From positions 2,681,501 through 2,745,500 of the forward strand of contig NZ_AP028679.1 of the NCBI RefSeq assembly GCF_037076455.1: 64,000 nucleotides of DNA, read 5' to 3'. This DNA is from Desulfoferula mesophila (lineage in GTDB: Bacteria > Desulfobacterota > Desulfarculia > Desulfarculales > Desulfarculaceae). The notes beneath the pieces are model-generated. The model saw only the letters and a list, made by a program, of their open reading frames with translations, had not been told where the DNA came from and searched no databases. Positions 48,964 to 56,850 of this stretch are shown here, in pieces (positions within the stretch are counted from its first letter, which is position 1; each line of letters begins with the position of its first letter). Position numbers and translations under genes: made by a program.

Positions 48964-50058
48964 ATGAGACTTGGGAAAAAGCTGATGGTGCTGGCTCTGG
49001 TTCTTATGCTGGGGGCGGCCTTTGTTCTGCCGTCCATGGCGGCCAACAAGCCTGAGTTCGTCTGGAAGGTTCAGTCTTCCTGGCCCCGGGGCAGCGGTCT
49101 GCACTACCTGCAGATGCGGACCCTGGACTTCGTCGAAGAATGGACCAACGGCCGGGTGAAGTTCGAGCGGCACAGCGCCGGTGAGATCGTACCCGGTTAT
49201 GAGACCTGGAACGCTGTGCAGCGCGGCGTGCTGGATGCCGGCCTGGCCTGCACCTGCTACACCATGCGTAAGGACTGGACCAGCGGCATGTATTGCTCCG
49301 CCCCCGGTCTGGGCCCGGTGGAGAAGATGGCCTTCTACCACGGCACCAAAGACGTGGCAGGCACCAAGGATTACCGCACAGCGGTTTGGAAACTGCTTGA
49401 AAAAATCGGCATGGAAAAGTTCGGCGTGGAGATCATGCCCAGCGCCATGCAGACCACTGAGACCTTCCTGTACTCCACCAAGCCGATCAACTCTATCAAG
49501 GACCTGCAGTCACTTAAGATTCGCTCGGTAGGCGTGCGCGGCGACGTGTTCAAGTTCGCCGGTTGTTCGGTAGTGGGCATGCCCGCCGGCGAGGTTATGC
49601 CCGCCTTGGAGCGCGGCGTCATAGATGCGGCCGAGTTTGCCAACTTCTTCGGCGACGTTGACCTGGGCTTCGCCGACGTGGCCAAGTACATCTACTTGAA
49701 TCCCTACAGCTCCGCCCCTTCCAACCTGATGTTTTTCATCAACAAAGACGTCTGGGCCAAGGTGCCTGACGATCTGAAGGCTCAGATCAGGGAAGCGGCC
49801 TTCGAGTCCATGAAGTGGTCCCTGTCCGAGTGCCTGTTCCTGGACTTTTTGAAGATGAAGAAAGCCGAGCAGCTGGGCGCCAAGGTTGCCACCATTCCCA
49901 TGGAGGTGGGTGAGTACCTGGACAAAAAGGCTCTGGAGTTCTACGCCAAGAAGGCAAAAGAGGATCCGGAGATGGCCGAGTACATGAAGTATTACGACCA
50001 GTTCTTCAACAAGGAAGGTTACGGCAAGTACGTGCATTTCGTGAACGACTTGCTCTAG
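48964..50058 (+). CDS. dctP: TRAP transporter substrate-binding protein (DctP family)
   Basis: The 364-residue protein has a signal peptide (ending VLPSMAA, about 27) and the DctP fold: FVWKVQSSWPRGSGLHYLQMRTLDFVEEWTNGRVKFERHSAGEIVPGYETWNAVQRGVLDAG, the conserved binding-site arginine region LQSLKIRSVGVRGDVFKFAGCSVVGMPAGEVMPALERGVIDAAEF, and a C-terminal helical end. It captures an organic acid in the periplasm for the DctQM permease. The GEVMPALERGVIDAAEF pattern is like the mannitol/keto-acid/aromatic acid TRAP subfamily. GAGGGAGGAAG gives a strong ribosome site. A hairpin separates it from dctQ. Confidence 0.93.
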   Translation: MRLGKKLMVLALVLMLGAAFVLPSMAANKPEFVWKVQSSWPRGSGLHYLQMRTLDFVEEWTNGRVKFERHSAGEIVPGYETWNAVQRGVLDAGLACTCYTMRKDWTSGMYCSAPGLGPVEKMAFYHGTKDVAGTKDYRTAVWKLLEKIGMEKFGVEIMPSAMQTTETFLYSTKPINSIKDLQSLKIRSVGVRGDVFKFAGCSVVGMPAGEVMPALERGVIDAAEFANFFGDVDLGFADVAKYIYLNPYSSAPSNLMFFINKDVWAKVPDDLKAQIREAAFESMKWSLSECLFLDFLKMKKAEQLGAKVATIPMEVGEYLDKKALEFYAKKAKEDPEMAEYMKYYDQFFNKEGYGKYVHFVNDLL

Positions 50059-50079
50059 AGCTTCTCCAAGGACTAACAC

Positions 50080-50111
50080 GGCCCCCGCCCTCCATTTATT
50101 GGGCGGGGGCC
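50080..50111 (+). terminator. Hairpin between dctP and dctQ
   Basis: Perfect 11-bp stem GGCCCCCGCCC/GGGCGGGGGCC with a 10-nt loop and no T-run. Probably a partial terminator or an mRNA-stabilising hairpin that keeps the binding protein in excess over the permease. Confidence 0.7.
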
Positions 50112-50144
50112 GGTTATAGGCATGAAAGCAAGGAGACTCGCGCG

Positions 50145-50654
50145 ATGACATTTACCAAGATAGTCGACTGGATAAGCGATTGGAGCGGCAAGACTGTCTC
50201 CTGGCTGTTTCTGGTCCTGTGCATAACCGTGGCCTGGGACTTGATCGAGCGCAGGATCACCGGAAGAGCCACGGACTGGGCCTTTGATGTCAACTATATG
50301 ATTTACGGCACCAACTTCATGATCGCCGGGGCCTACACCCTGCTGCACAACGGCCACGTGCGGGTGGACGTGCTGTACAACACCTTTTCCGTCAAGACCA
50401 GGGCCTGGTTGGAAGTGCTGTTCTACGTGGTGTTCATGTTGCCCATGTGCGTAATTCTGCTTTCATCCACCTGGTTGGATTTCATGTACTCCTTCGAGGC
50501 CCGCGAGGTGTCTATTCAAAGCTCCTGGCACCCGGCCATCTGGCCCTATAAGTTCGTGATGCCCCTGACCTTCGCTCTCATACTGCTCCAGTCCTTAGCC
50601 GAATTACTCAAAAACATCTACACCTTGGCTGGGAGGGATCAGTATGTCGCTTAA
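50145..50654 (+). CDS. dctQ: TRAP transporter small permease subunit
   Basis: The 169-residue protein has four transmembrane helices and the DctQ pattern: KTVSWLFLVLCITVAWDLIERRITGRATDWAFDVNYMIYGTNFMIAGAYTLLHNGHVRVDVLYNTFSVKTRAWLEVLFY (conserved HVRVDVLYN loop) and SWHPAIWPYKFVMPLTFALILLQSLAELLKNI. It forms the membrane complex with DctM. The ATG at 50145 follows an AAGGAGA site. Its last 11 nt overlap dctM. Confidence 0.92.
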   Translation: MTFTKIVDWISDWSGKTVSWLFLVLCITVAWDLIERRITGRATDWAFDVNYMIYGTNFMIAGAYTLLHNGHVRVDVLYNTFSVKTRAWLEVLFYVVFMLPMCVILLSSTWLDFMYSFEAREVSIQSSWHPAIWPYKFVMPLTFALILLQSLAELLKNIYTLAGRDQYVA

Positions 50655-51972
50655 TGAAGTATATGCCATCCTGATGGTCTGCATGCTCTTGGGCGGCGTG
50701 ATCATCGGTTTCCCGGTGGCCTTCATGTTAGGCGCCCTGGGAGTGTTGTTCGGGACCTTGGCCTATGGTTTCAATGCGGCGAGTTATCAAGCGGCCTTGA
50801 GCACTTACGGTGTCATGTCCGGCTGGTCGCTGCTGGCCATTCCCTTGTTTGTTTTCATGGGAGTTGTACTGGAAAAAGCCGAGTTGGCGGACCGGTTATA
50901 CACTGGCCTGCGCCTGTTGTTGGGGCCCATACGCGGCGGCTTGGCCATATCCACCATGGCCTTGGCCACCATGTTTGCCGCTTGCACCGGCATCGCCGGG
51001 GCCTCGGTAATCGCCATCGGCCTTATCGCCCTGCCGTCCATGCTGAGGTTCGGTTATGACAAAAAGCTGGCCTCCGGAGCCATCTGCGCCGGCGGCGGTT
51101 TAGGTGTGATCATTCCCCCCAGCATCATGATGATCCTCTACGGACCCCAGGCCGGGGTATCCATTGCCAAACTGTTTATGGCCGCGGTTTTCCCGGGCTT
51201 GATCATGGCTGGGCTCTATATCGTTTATATGATCGTTATTTGCGGGGTTAAACCCCAATTGGGTCCCCCTGTCTTCAAGGAAGAGGCGGCCCAATACTCT
51301 AAAAAGGATATAGCCAAGTTGCTGCTGGTGGCCGGGGTACCGCCAGTGGGGTTGGTCATTGCGGTTTTGGGAAGCATCTTTTTTGGCTGGGCCGCGCCCA
51401 CCGAGGCAGCGTCCTTGGGCGCTTTGGGCGCGCTTATCATCACCGGTTTCTACGGCAAGCTTAACCTGAAGATGATGAAGGAAACCGTTTTTAGCGCCCT
51501 CAAGATCAGCACCTTCATCATGTGGCTGGTATTAGGGGCAAAATACTTCATGTCCACCTTCAACAAGCTTGGGGGAGGCAACCTTATCGGCGACATGCTG
51601 CTTTCAGTGGATTTGGGCCCCACCGGCTTGTTGATCTTGATGTTGGGCCTGATATTCATCTTGGGCATGTTCATGGACTGGATCGGCATTCTGCTGGTGG
51701 TTATCCCCATTTTTGTTCCCATCGTAAAGACCATGGGTTGGGATCCGCTGTGGTTCGCCATGCTGTTCTGCATAACCTTGCAAATTTCATATATAACCCC
51801 TCCATTCGCCTATTCGATCTTTTACTTGAAGGGAATCGCGCCTCCAGACGTAAAGCTGACCGACATCTACCGGGGATGTATTCCCTTTATCATCATCCAG
51901 TTTGTGGCTCTTTTGATCCTCTACTTATGGCCCTCGCTGGCAACCTATCTGCCCGCGATCATGAGGTCCTAA
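50644..51972 (+). CDS. dctM: TRAP transporter large permease subunit
   Basis: The 442-residue protein has 12 or more hydrophobic segments and standard DctM blocks: LAIPLFVFMGVVLEKAELADRLYTGLRLLLGPIRGGLAISTMALATMFAACTGIAGASVIAIGLIALPSML, GVIIPPSIMMILYGPQAGVSIAKLFMAAVFPGL, FGWAAPTEAASLGALGALII and LFCITLQISYITPPFAYSIFYLKGI. It is the sodium-coupled transport channel. Immediate overlap with dctQ is usual. The gene is followed after 115 nt by an enoyl-CoA hydratase. Confidence 0.94.
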   Translation: MSLNEVYAILMVCMLLGGVIIGFPVAFMLGALGVLFGTLAYGFNAASYQAALSTYGVMSGWSLLAIPLFVFMGVVLEKAELADRLYTGLRLLLGPIRGGLAISTMALATMFAACTGIAGASVIAIGLIALPSMLRFGYDKKLASGAICAGGGLGVIIPPSIMMILYGPQAGVSIAKLFMAAVFPGLIMAGLYIVYMIVICGVKPQLGPPVFKEEAAQYSKKDIAKLLLVAGVPPVGLVIAVLGSIFFGWAAPTEAASLGALGALIITGFYGKLNLKMMKETVFSALKISTFIMWLVLGAKYFMSTFNKLGGGNLIGDMLLSVDLGPTGLLILMLGLIFILGMFMDWIGILLVVIPIFVPIVKTMGWDPLWFAMLFCITLQISYITPPFAYSIFYLKGIAPPDVKLTDIYRGCIPFIIIQFVALLILYLWPSLATYLPAIMRS

Positions 51973-52087
51973 TAAAGGGTTTGGTTCTTGTGCGAAATGG
52001 CTTAGAAAGAAGCATGAGGCCTTAAAGGGGTATCAGGAGAGTTCCCAGGCTTGCGCGGGGAATCTTTAAAAAGACGGAGGCATAGAC

Positions 52088-52867
52088 ATGGCTTACAAAT
52101 ACATCCTGACTGAGGTCAAGGACAATATCGGCATCTTGGCTCTGAACCAGCCGGACAAGATGAACGCCTTGGGCGCGGCGGTGGAAAGGGAGATTACCGA
52201 CTGCCTCAAAACCTGGGCGGATGGCAAGGAAGTCAAGGTAGTTATCCTCAAGGCCAACGGCAAGGTCTTCTGTTCGGGGCACGACCGGTTGGAGGTGCGC
52301 GACGGCACGCCCTCCTCTATCCGCGCTCTTTTCCAGACCTCTTACGACATGATGACCTGCATGCGCTCGGTGCGCATGCCCATCATTGCTCAGGTGCACG
52401 GCATTGCCATGGCCGGCGGTTGCCACCTGGTGGCCGGCTGCGACCTGGCGGTGGCCGCCGAACAGGGCGCTAAGTTCGGCATGACCGGTCTGAAGATCGG
52501 CTACAACTGCTCTACCCCCACGGTGGCGGTGAGCCGGGCGGTGGGCTCGAAGAAATGCCTGGAAATGCTTTTCACCGGTAACCTTTACACCGCCCAAGAG
52601 TCCATGGAAATGGGCCTGATCAACCGGGTGGTGCCCGATGACAAACTGGAAGAAGAGACCTTTGCTTTGGCCAAGGAGATCGCCAAGGGCTCGCGCATTA
52701 CGTTGGGCATATCCAAGCAGGTTTTCTACGGTCAGATCGAGATGACCGAGGACCAGGCCTATCATTACGCCAAGGAAATGATGGCCATTGCCGCACTGCT
52801 GCCCGATGCCCAGGAGGGGTTCACCGCCGGTATCGAGAAACGAGAGCCTAACTTCCCGGAAGAATAG
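52088..52867 (+). CDS. Enoyl-CoA hydratase/isomerase family protein
   Basis: The 259-residue crotonase has the two oxyanion-hole loops (FCSGHDRLEV and GIAMAGGCHLVAGCDLAVA) and the FGMTGLKIGYNCSTP / LEMLFTGNLYTAQESMEMGLINRVVP signature of echA-like proteins. In the second loop the positions of the two catalytic glutamates of hydratase 1 carry other residues, so it may be an isomerase, hydrolase or specialised hydratase rather than a canonical one. GGAGG lies 9 nt before the ATG. It is part of the imported-acid degradation locus and is followed by a strong terminator. Confidence 0.85.
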   Translation: MAYKYILTEVKDNIGILALNQPDKMNALGAAVEREITDCLKTWADGKEVKVVILKANGKVFCSGHDRLEVRDGTPSSIRALFQTSYDMMTCMRSVRMPIIAQVHGIAMAGGCHLVAGCDLAVAAEQGAKFGMTGLKIGYNCSTPTVAVSRAVGSKKCLEMLFTGNLYTAQESMEMGLINRVVPDDKLEEETFALAKEIAKGSRITLGISKQVFYGQIEMTEDQAYHYAKEMMAIAALLPDAQEGFTAGIEKREPNFPEE

Positions 52868-52902
52868 GAAAACCTGGCCTAAACGACATAAAAGTCAATA
52901 AT

Positions 52903-52930
52903 GGAGGGCCTCCCCTTGGGGAGGCCCTCC
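52903..52930 (+). terminator. Intrinsic terminator after the enoyl-CoA hydratase gene
   Basis: Perfect 13-bp stem GGAGGGCCTCCCC/GGGGAGGCCCTCC with a 2-nt central spacer, followed by an AT-rich stretch ending in TTTTTT (52945-52950). Confidence 0.85.
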
Positions 52931-53067
52931 TGAATTAGGTTCAATTTTTTCCTAGTGAACCCATTGCATTATTGCACCAAAACTTCCACAGATGATAGAA
53001 TCATCCAGCTTTGTCGGAGCATCCCTTCCTGATTTTCGTAATACTTTGGAGCAGACAAAAAACAAAT

Positions 53068-54825
53068 ATGTTCTCTCTGCCAGAAACTATACCGTTTTCG
53101 CAGGGGGCAGAACATCTTGAGCGCACACCAACAAACGGCACCGCCCTTTTGAACTGGGATAAAACGGGGCATTTAAAAAGCCTCAATACCAAGGCAGTCG
53201 AACTGCTGGGCCTGGACCCCAAACAATGCCTGGGCCAGGCCGCGCCAGAGCTGCTGTCTTGCGGCAAGCTATTGTCTTTTCTGCAAGAAGCCCCCGATAA
53301 GGGCAAAATCATGCAGGTCAATGGACAGGATTGCTATGTCTGCCTAGAGCAAATGCAAGGCCCGGAGCAGGGATCGACGCTGATTTTGCGGCCAGGTCAG
53401 GAGCAGATAGACGAATACCTGCAAAAGGAGTTCACCTACCTGCTGGACAACTCCTACGACGGTATCATCGTGGCTGATAACCTCAGAATCCTTAAGGTAA
53501 ACTCCAGCTTCGGTCGAATAACCGGAGTGTCGCCCAGCCTTTTGGTGGGGAGATATATCGATAAGCTAGACGCCACCAAACATGTGTGCCTAGCCGCCTT
53601 GGTCGAAGTTATCCGCCTGACCCGTCATCACAAGAAAACCATCACCTTGCAGCGTAAGCTGCGCTCGGGAAACGAGATTTTTGTCACCTGCAACCCGGTA
53701 TTCAACCAAAGACAACAGGTGGACCGTGTAGTCATAAATGTGCGGGATATCAAAGAATTAAAGAAACTAGAAGATCAGATCAAAAAGCTTTCGGTGCTTC
53801 GGCGGGAGGGCGAGACCCCGCAGCAACACCACGCGGCCCTGGGCGAAATCGTTGCCGAAAGCCCATCAATGAAGCGGCTTCTGCAGCTGGTGCTCAGGGT
53901 GAGCCAGGTTAATTCCACCGTATTGCTGAGCGGCGAGAGCGGAACGGGCAAGGACGTTGTCGCCAGGCTGATTCATAGGATAAGCTGTTGTAACAAAGAG
54001 CCTTTCGTCTCGGTAAACTGCGGGGCGGTGCCTGAAAACCTGTTGGAGAGCGAGTTTTTCGGTTATGAGAAGGGGGCCTTTACCTCGGCCAGTCGCACCG
54101 GCAAACCCGGGCTTTTTGAACAGGCCAACGGTGGGACCTTCTTTTTGGACGAGGTGGGAGAGCTTCCCCTGAACCTGCAGGTCAAGTTATTGAAAGTAAT
54201 ACAAGATCAAAGCTGCCGCCGCTTGGGAAGCACGCGCAATATCGACCTCAACATCCGCTTTATCGCCGCCTCCAACCGGGATCTACGCAAAATGGTGGCC
54301 GAGGGTCAGTTCCGCGAAGACCTTTTTTACCGCCTCTATGTGGTGCCCATAAACATCGATCCTCTTCGCCAAAGGCGCGACGACATCCTGCCCCTGGCCA
54401 TAATGTTCCTCAAGGAGTTCAATGAAAAATACGGGACCAGCCGCAGCCTGGGCCATGAATTGATATCAATTTTGGAGTCTTACAACTGGCCGGGCAATGT
54501 GCGCGAGCTGCAAAACGTTATTGAGCGCCTGGTGGTCACCGCTGACAGCGATATCCTTCGTGCCCATCATCTGCCCAACTCCATATACCAAGAAGCGTTG
54601 GAAGATGGCGTTTACTGGTGGGTCGGCGAAAATCTGAACCTTCGCCAAGCGCGCGACGCCTTGGAGCGCCAGATGATACAAAAGGCGGTCGCCAAAACCG
54701 GCAATGCCCGCAAGGCGTCTCATTTGCTCGGGATTGACCACAGTACGGTGGTGCGCAAAGCCCAACGTCTGGGCCTCAATCTCAAATCGGTGGCTTCCAA
54801 GAGTCAACAGAAGAATCAGCCATAA
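53068..54825 (+). CDS. Sigma-54-dependent transcriptional activator with PAS domains
   Basis: The 585-residue protein has a divergent N-terminal PAS-like region (about 25-110), a clear PAS domain (YLLDNSYDGIIVADNLRILKVNSSFGRITGVS), the sigma-54 interaction AAA+ domain with Walker A GESGTGKD, the loop ESEFFGYEKGAFTSAS (usual form GAFTGA), FFLDEVGELPLNLQVKLLKVIQ, and ESYNWPGNVRELQNVIERL, then a Fis-type HTH (NARKASHLLGIDHSTVVRKAQRLGL). It lies beside four sigma-54-type promoters and probably activates them when its PAS domain binds the substrate. The ATG at 53068 has GGAG rather far upstream; a TTG at 53011 extends the frame by 19 codons and cannot be excluded. Confidence 0.9.
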   Translation: MFSLPETIPFSQGAEHLERTPTNGTALLNWDKTGHLKSLNTKAVELLGLDPKQCLGQAAPELLSCGKLLSFLQEAPDKGKIMQVNGQDCYVCLEQMQGPEQGSTLILRPGQEQIDEYLQKEFTYLLDNSYDGIIVADNLRILKVNSSFGRITGVSPSLLVGRYIDKLDATKHVCLAALVEVIRLTRHHKKTITLQRKLRSGNEIFVTCNPVFNQRQQVDRVVINVRDIKELKKLEDQIKKLSVLRREGETPQQHHAALGEIVAESPSMKRLLQLVLRVSQVNSTVLLSGESGTGKDVVARLIHRISCCNKEPFVSVNCGAVPENLLESEFFGYEKGAFTSASRTGKPGLFEQANGGTFFLDEVGELPLNLQVKLLKVIQDQSCRRLGSTRNIDLNIRFIAASNRDLRKMVAEGQFREDLFYRLYVVPINIDPLRQRRDDILPLAIMFLKEFNEKYGTSRSLGHELISILESYNWPGNVRELQNVIERLVVTADSDILRAHHLPNSIYQEALEDGVYWWVGENLNLRQARDALERQMIQKAVAKTGNARKASHLLGIDHSTVVRKAQRLGLNLKSVASKSQQKNQP

Positions 54826-55181
54826 TTACCATGACGCGTTTTTGATCTATAATTTATTTTCTGGTAAATATTATTAATTACAGCAACATAGCTTTTATTT
54901 GCCTGCGCGGCTGCCAAAAAGCCAATTACAAGTTTTCACATGGGAATTGCATGTATGCAACATATAGGGCTTCCCTTAGGTCGTAGAAGAATGCTGCATG
55001 CTCCAAGCGAAGGCATTAAAAAAAATTTTTGACTGCGAGATTGCACTCATCATCGCAGGATATATTTATTAATTTTTAATAATAACAATATATTATCTAT
55101 TTTATACCGAGGCATTATAATTGAAAAATATTGGCAGGCATGGGGAACAATGCGGTTTTTGTAAGTGAAAAAAAGCTTTTT

Positions 55182-55248
55182 CTTCCTGTTTTGGTGCGTT
55201 TTTGCAATGGAAAACGTGTCTACTGCAAAAATGCACCAAAAAAGGAAG
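55182..55248. repeat. Long imperfect inverted repeat (25-bp arms)
   Basis: Arms CTTCCTGTTTTGGTGC... and its complement are separated by 17 nt. Two positions deviate. It could form a very stable hairpin and might be a miniature element, operator region or transcript end. Confidence 0.8.
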
Positions 55249-55414
55249 CCGCTCCTCCCAGTTATCATCTTTTTAAGGCGGAAAGACCCAAATAAATTAG
55301 TTTTTTTTGGGGCGGTGCGGCAGTATGGAATCGCTGTTGGGGCCAAATGCTCCCAGAGCGCCCTTCCATGGGGGAGATTAAGCCCATGGCGCGACAACCT
55401 TCAGATAAATCCCA

Positions 55415-55430
55415 TTGGCACATATGTTGT
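55415..55430 (+). promoter_or_regulatory. Sigma-54-like promoter upstream of the methyltransferase operon
   Basis: TTGGCACATATGTTGT has a perfect -24 element but GT instead of GC at -12 (GG-N10-GT). It lies about 65 nt before the UroD-like start, close to the sigma-54 activator gene. Weak or nonfunctional versions are possible. Confidence 0.45.
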
Positions 55431-55493
55431 ATCTGCCTTTGCTATATTCCGGTTACTCATGATCGGCCGGATGTTCTTTCAAGGAGCGTAGCG

Positions 55494-55642
55494 TGAGCGA
55501 ATATAAGCACATACCCCTAGGCGTGGGGTTTTACCCTGATTGGTGGAAAGCAAACTACGGCATCGCCTTTGGCCGGGACTATTACTATGATCCCGACTAC
55601 CGGGTCGAGGTGGGCCTCAAGCAGCAAAAAGCCCTGTACGAG
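55494..55642 (+). pseudogene. UroD-like corrinoid methyltransferase, 5' fragment (IS-disrupted)
   Basis: From the GTG at 55494, with GGAGCG upstream, the frame reads MSEYKHIPLGVGFYPDWWKA, NYGIAFGRDYYYDPDYRVEVGLKQQKALYE and then runs into the IS element. Removing the IS and one CGAG copy joins it in frame to the fragment at 56847-57741 (LYE|RFGDVGLG). The intact protein of about 346 residues would be a uroporphyrinogen-decarboxylase-superfamily methyltransferase (MtaA/MtbA relatives) that moves a methyl group between a substrate and a corrinoid protein. Confidence 0.9.
55639..55642. repeat. Target-site duplication CGAG, left copy
   Basis: CGAG immediately precedes the IS and recurs at 56847-56850 after it; the uninterrupted gene would read TACGAGCGC. 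Confidence 0.88.
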
Positions 55643-55721
55643 TGTAACCCTCCCTTAAAATAGGGCCAGTTTGAGGTAGAGACTTCTGGCAGACTGAGGT
55701 CTGCAAGGAGGACTCTTCACG

Positions 55722-55988
55722 ATGCGCAGGACCAGATTCAGCGAAACTCAGATCGTCAAAATTCTGAAAGAGGTGGAAGGGGGCAGGACCGCCAAGGAGG
55801 TCTGCCGGGAATACGGTGTCAGCAGCGCCACCTACTACAAATGGAAGTCCAAGTACGGGGGCATGGAGGCCTCGGACATCGTCCGGCTCAAGGAGCTTGA
55901 AGAAGAAAACAGGCGTCTAAAGCAGATGTACGCCGACTTGAGCCTTGAGAATCGGGCTCTGAAGGACGTCATCGAAAGAAAAATATAA
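55722..55988 (+). CDS. IS3-family transposase OrfA
   Basis: The 88-residue protein has the OrfA HTH (MRRTRFSETQIVKILKEVEGGRTAKEVCREYGVSSATYYKWKSKYGG) and a leucine-zipper-like coiled coil (LKELEEENRRLKQMYADLSLENRALKDVIERK). It binds the IS ends and regulates transposition. It ends at an A-rich stretch (AGAAAAATATAA) where a -1 shift would join it to OrfB. Confidence 0.92.
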   Translation: MRRTRFSETQIVKILKEVEGGRTAKEVCREYGVSSATYYKWKSKYGGMEASDIVRLKELEEENRRLKQMYADLSLENRALKDVIERKI

Positions 55989-56020
55989 GGCCAGCGGGTC
56001 GGCGCGATCTGGCTAAGTTC

Positions 56021-56830
56021 ATGTGCAAAGAGCACGGTCTGAGCATTCGCCGGGCCTGCCGCGCCCTGAGGCTGAGCCGGTCGGTTTATGCCTACCGACC
56101 CAAGCCCCGCGACGATGGTCCGATCATCGAGGCGCTGACTTCGCTGGCAGACAAATATCCCAGATACGGCTTTGCCAAACTGTTTCAAGTAATTCGGCGG
56201 GATGGACATGGCTGGAATCACAAGCGGGTGTACCGAGTGTACTGCGCCCTGAAGCTAAACCTTCGCAGGAAGGGTAAGAAGCGCCTGCCTACTCGTGATC
56301 CCCAGCCGCTTGCAGTGCCGGATCTGGCCAATATCTGCTGGTCGGTGGACTTCATGAGCGATGCCCTGTATGGCGGCCAGCGATTCAGGACCTTTAATGT
56401 GGTGGATGATTTCAATCGAGAGGCCCTGGCCATAGAGGTGGACGTCAATCTCCCCGCCCAAAGGATAATCCGAGTGCTGGAGCGTATCGCTGCCTGGCGG
56501 GGCTACCCGTCCAGGCTGAGGCTGGACAACGGCCCGGAGCTGGTCAGTGTAGCTATGGCCCAATGGGCCGAGGAGCATAGTATCGATTTGGGTTTCACTC
56601 AGCCCGGCAAGCCCACCCAGAATTCATACATTGAACGCTTCAACCGGACCTATCGGGAAGAGGTGCTGGACCTTTACATATTTTCCCGTCTAAGCGAGGT
56701 GCGGGAAATCACGGATCGCTGGCTCAAGGAGTACAACGAGGAACGCCCTCATGAGTCCCTCGGCAACCTGACACCAGCCGAATACCTCGCTATAAATTCA
56801 CCTGAAGTTTCTACTGTTGACTGGCACTAA
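56021..56830 (+). CDS. IS3-family transposase OrfB (DDE integrase)
   Basis: From the ATG, 269 residues; the -1 frame is open further back (…RRDLAKFMCKEHGLS), consistent with production as an OrfAB fusion by frameshifting at the A-run near 55980. Catalytic residues are visible: D in WSVDFMSD, D in LRLDNGPEL and E in NSYIERFNRTYREEVLD, with the HTH_21 region RKPRDDGPIIEALTSLADKYPRYG-like segment before them. It cuts and joins the IS ends. Confidence 0.92.
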   Translation: MCKEHGLSIRRACRALRLSRSVYAYRPKPRDDGPIIEALTSLADKYPRYGFAKLFQVIRRDGHGWNHKRVYRVYCALKLNLRRKGKKRLPTRDPQPLAVPDLANICWSVDFMSDALYGGQRFRTFNVVDDFNREALAIEVDVNLPAQRIIRVLERIAAWRGYPSRLRLDNGPELVSVAMAQWAEEHSIDLGFTQPGKPTQNSYIERFNRTYREEVLDLYIFSRLSEVREITDRWLKEYNEERPHESLGNLTPAEYLAINSPEVSTVDWH

Positions 56831-56846
56831 TCGGGGGAGGTTTACA

Positions 56847-56850
56847 CGAG
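56847..56850. repeat. Target-site duplication CGAG, right copy
   Basis: Second CGAG copy adjoining the right IS end; see 55639-55642. Confidence 0.88.

Larger units (their letters stand above)
54826..55493. other. AT-rich intergenic region before the methyltransferase operon
   Basis: About 670 nt, much richer in A/T than the surroundings. It holds a long inverted repeat (55182-55206 with 55224-55248, 23 of 25 positions paired plus one G-T) and a sigma-54-like sequence near its end. Overlapping frames on both strands here are low-complexity and look non-coding. Confidence 0.5.
55643..56846 (+). mobile_element. IS3-family insertion sequence, 1204 bp
   Basis: The ends are inverted repeats starting TGTAACCCTCCC (left) and TGTAAACCTCCC (right, complement). 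Two overlapping-phase genes, orfA and orfB, lie in the same direction, as in IS3 elements that use a -1 frameshift. A 4-bp CGAG duplication flanks it. Both genes look intact, so the element may be active and the insertion recent. Confidence 0.93.

Noticed and set aside
55184-55206. Sigma-54 promoter inside the inverted repeat
   Set aside because: GG to GC spacing is 9 nt rather than 10, on both arms, so the match is probably accidental.
55050-55491. Overlapping frames on both strands (108 and 115 codons) in the AT-rich spacer
   Set aside because: Both cross the inverted repeat, are low-complexity Phe/Lys-rich, lack good ribosome sites and do not resemble known proteins.
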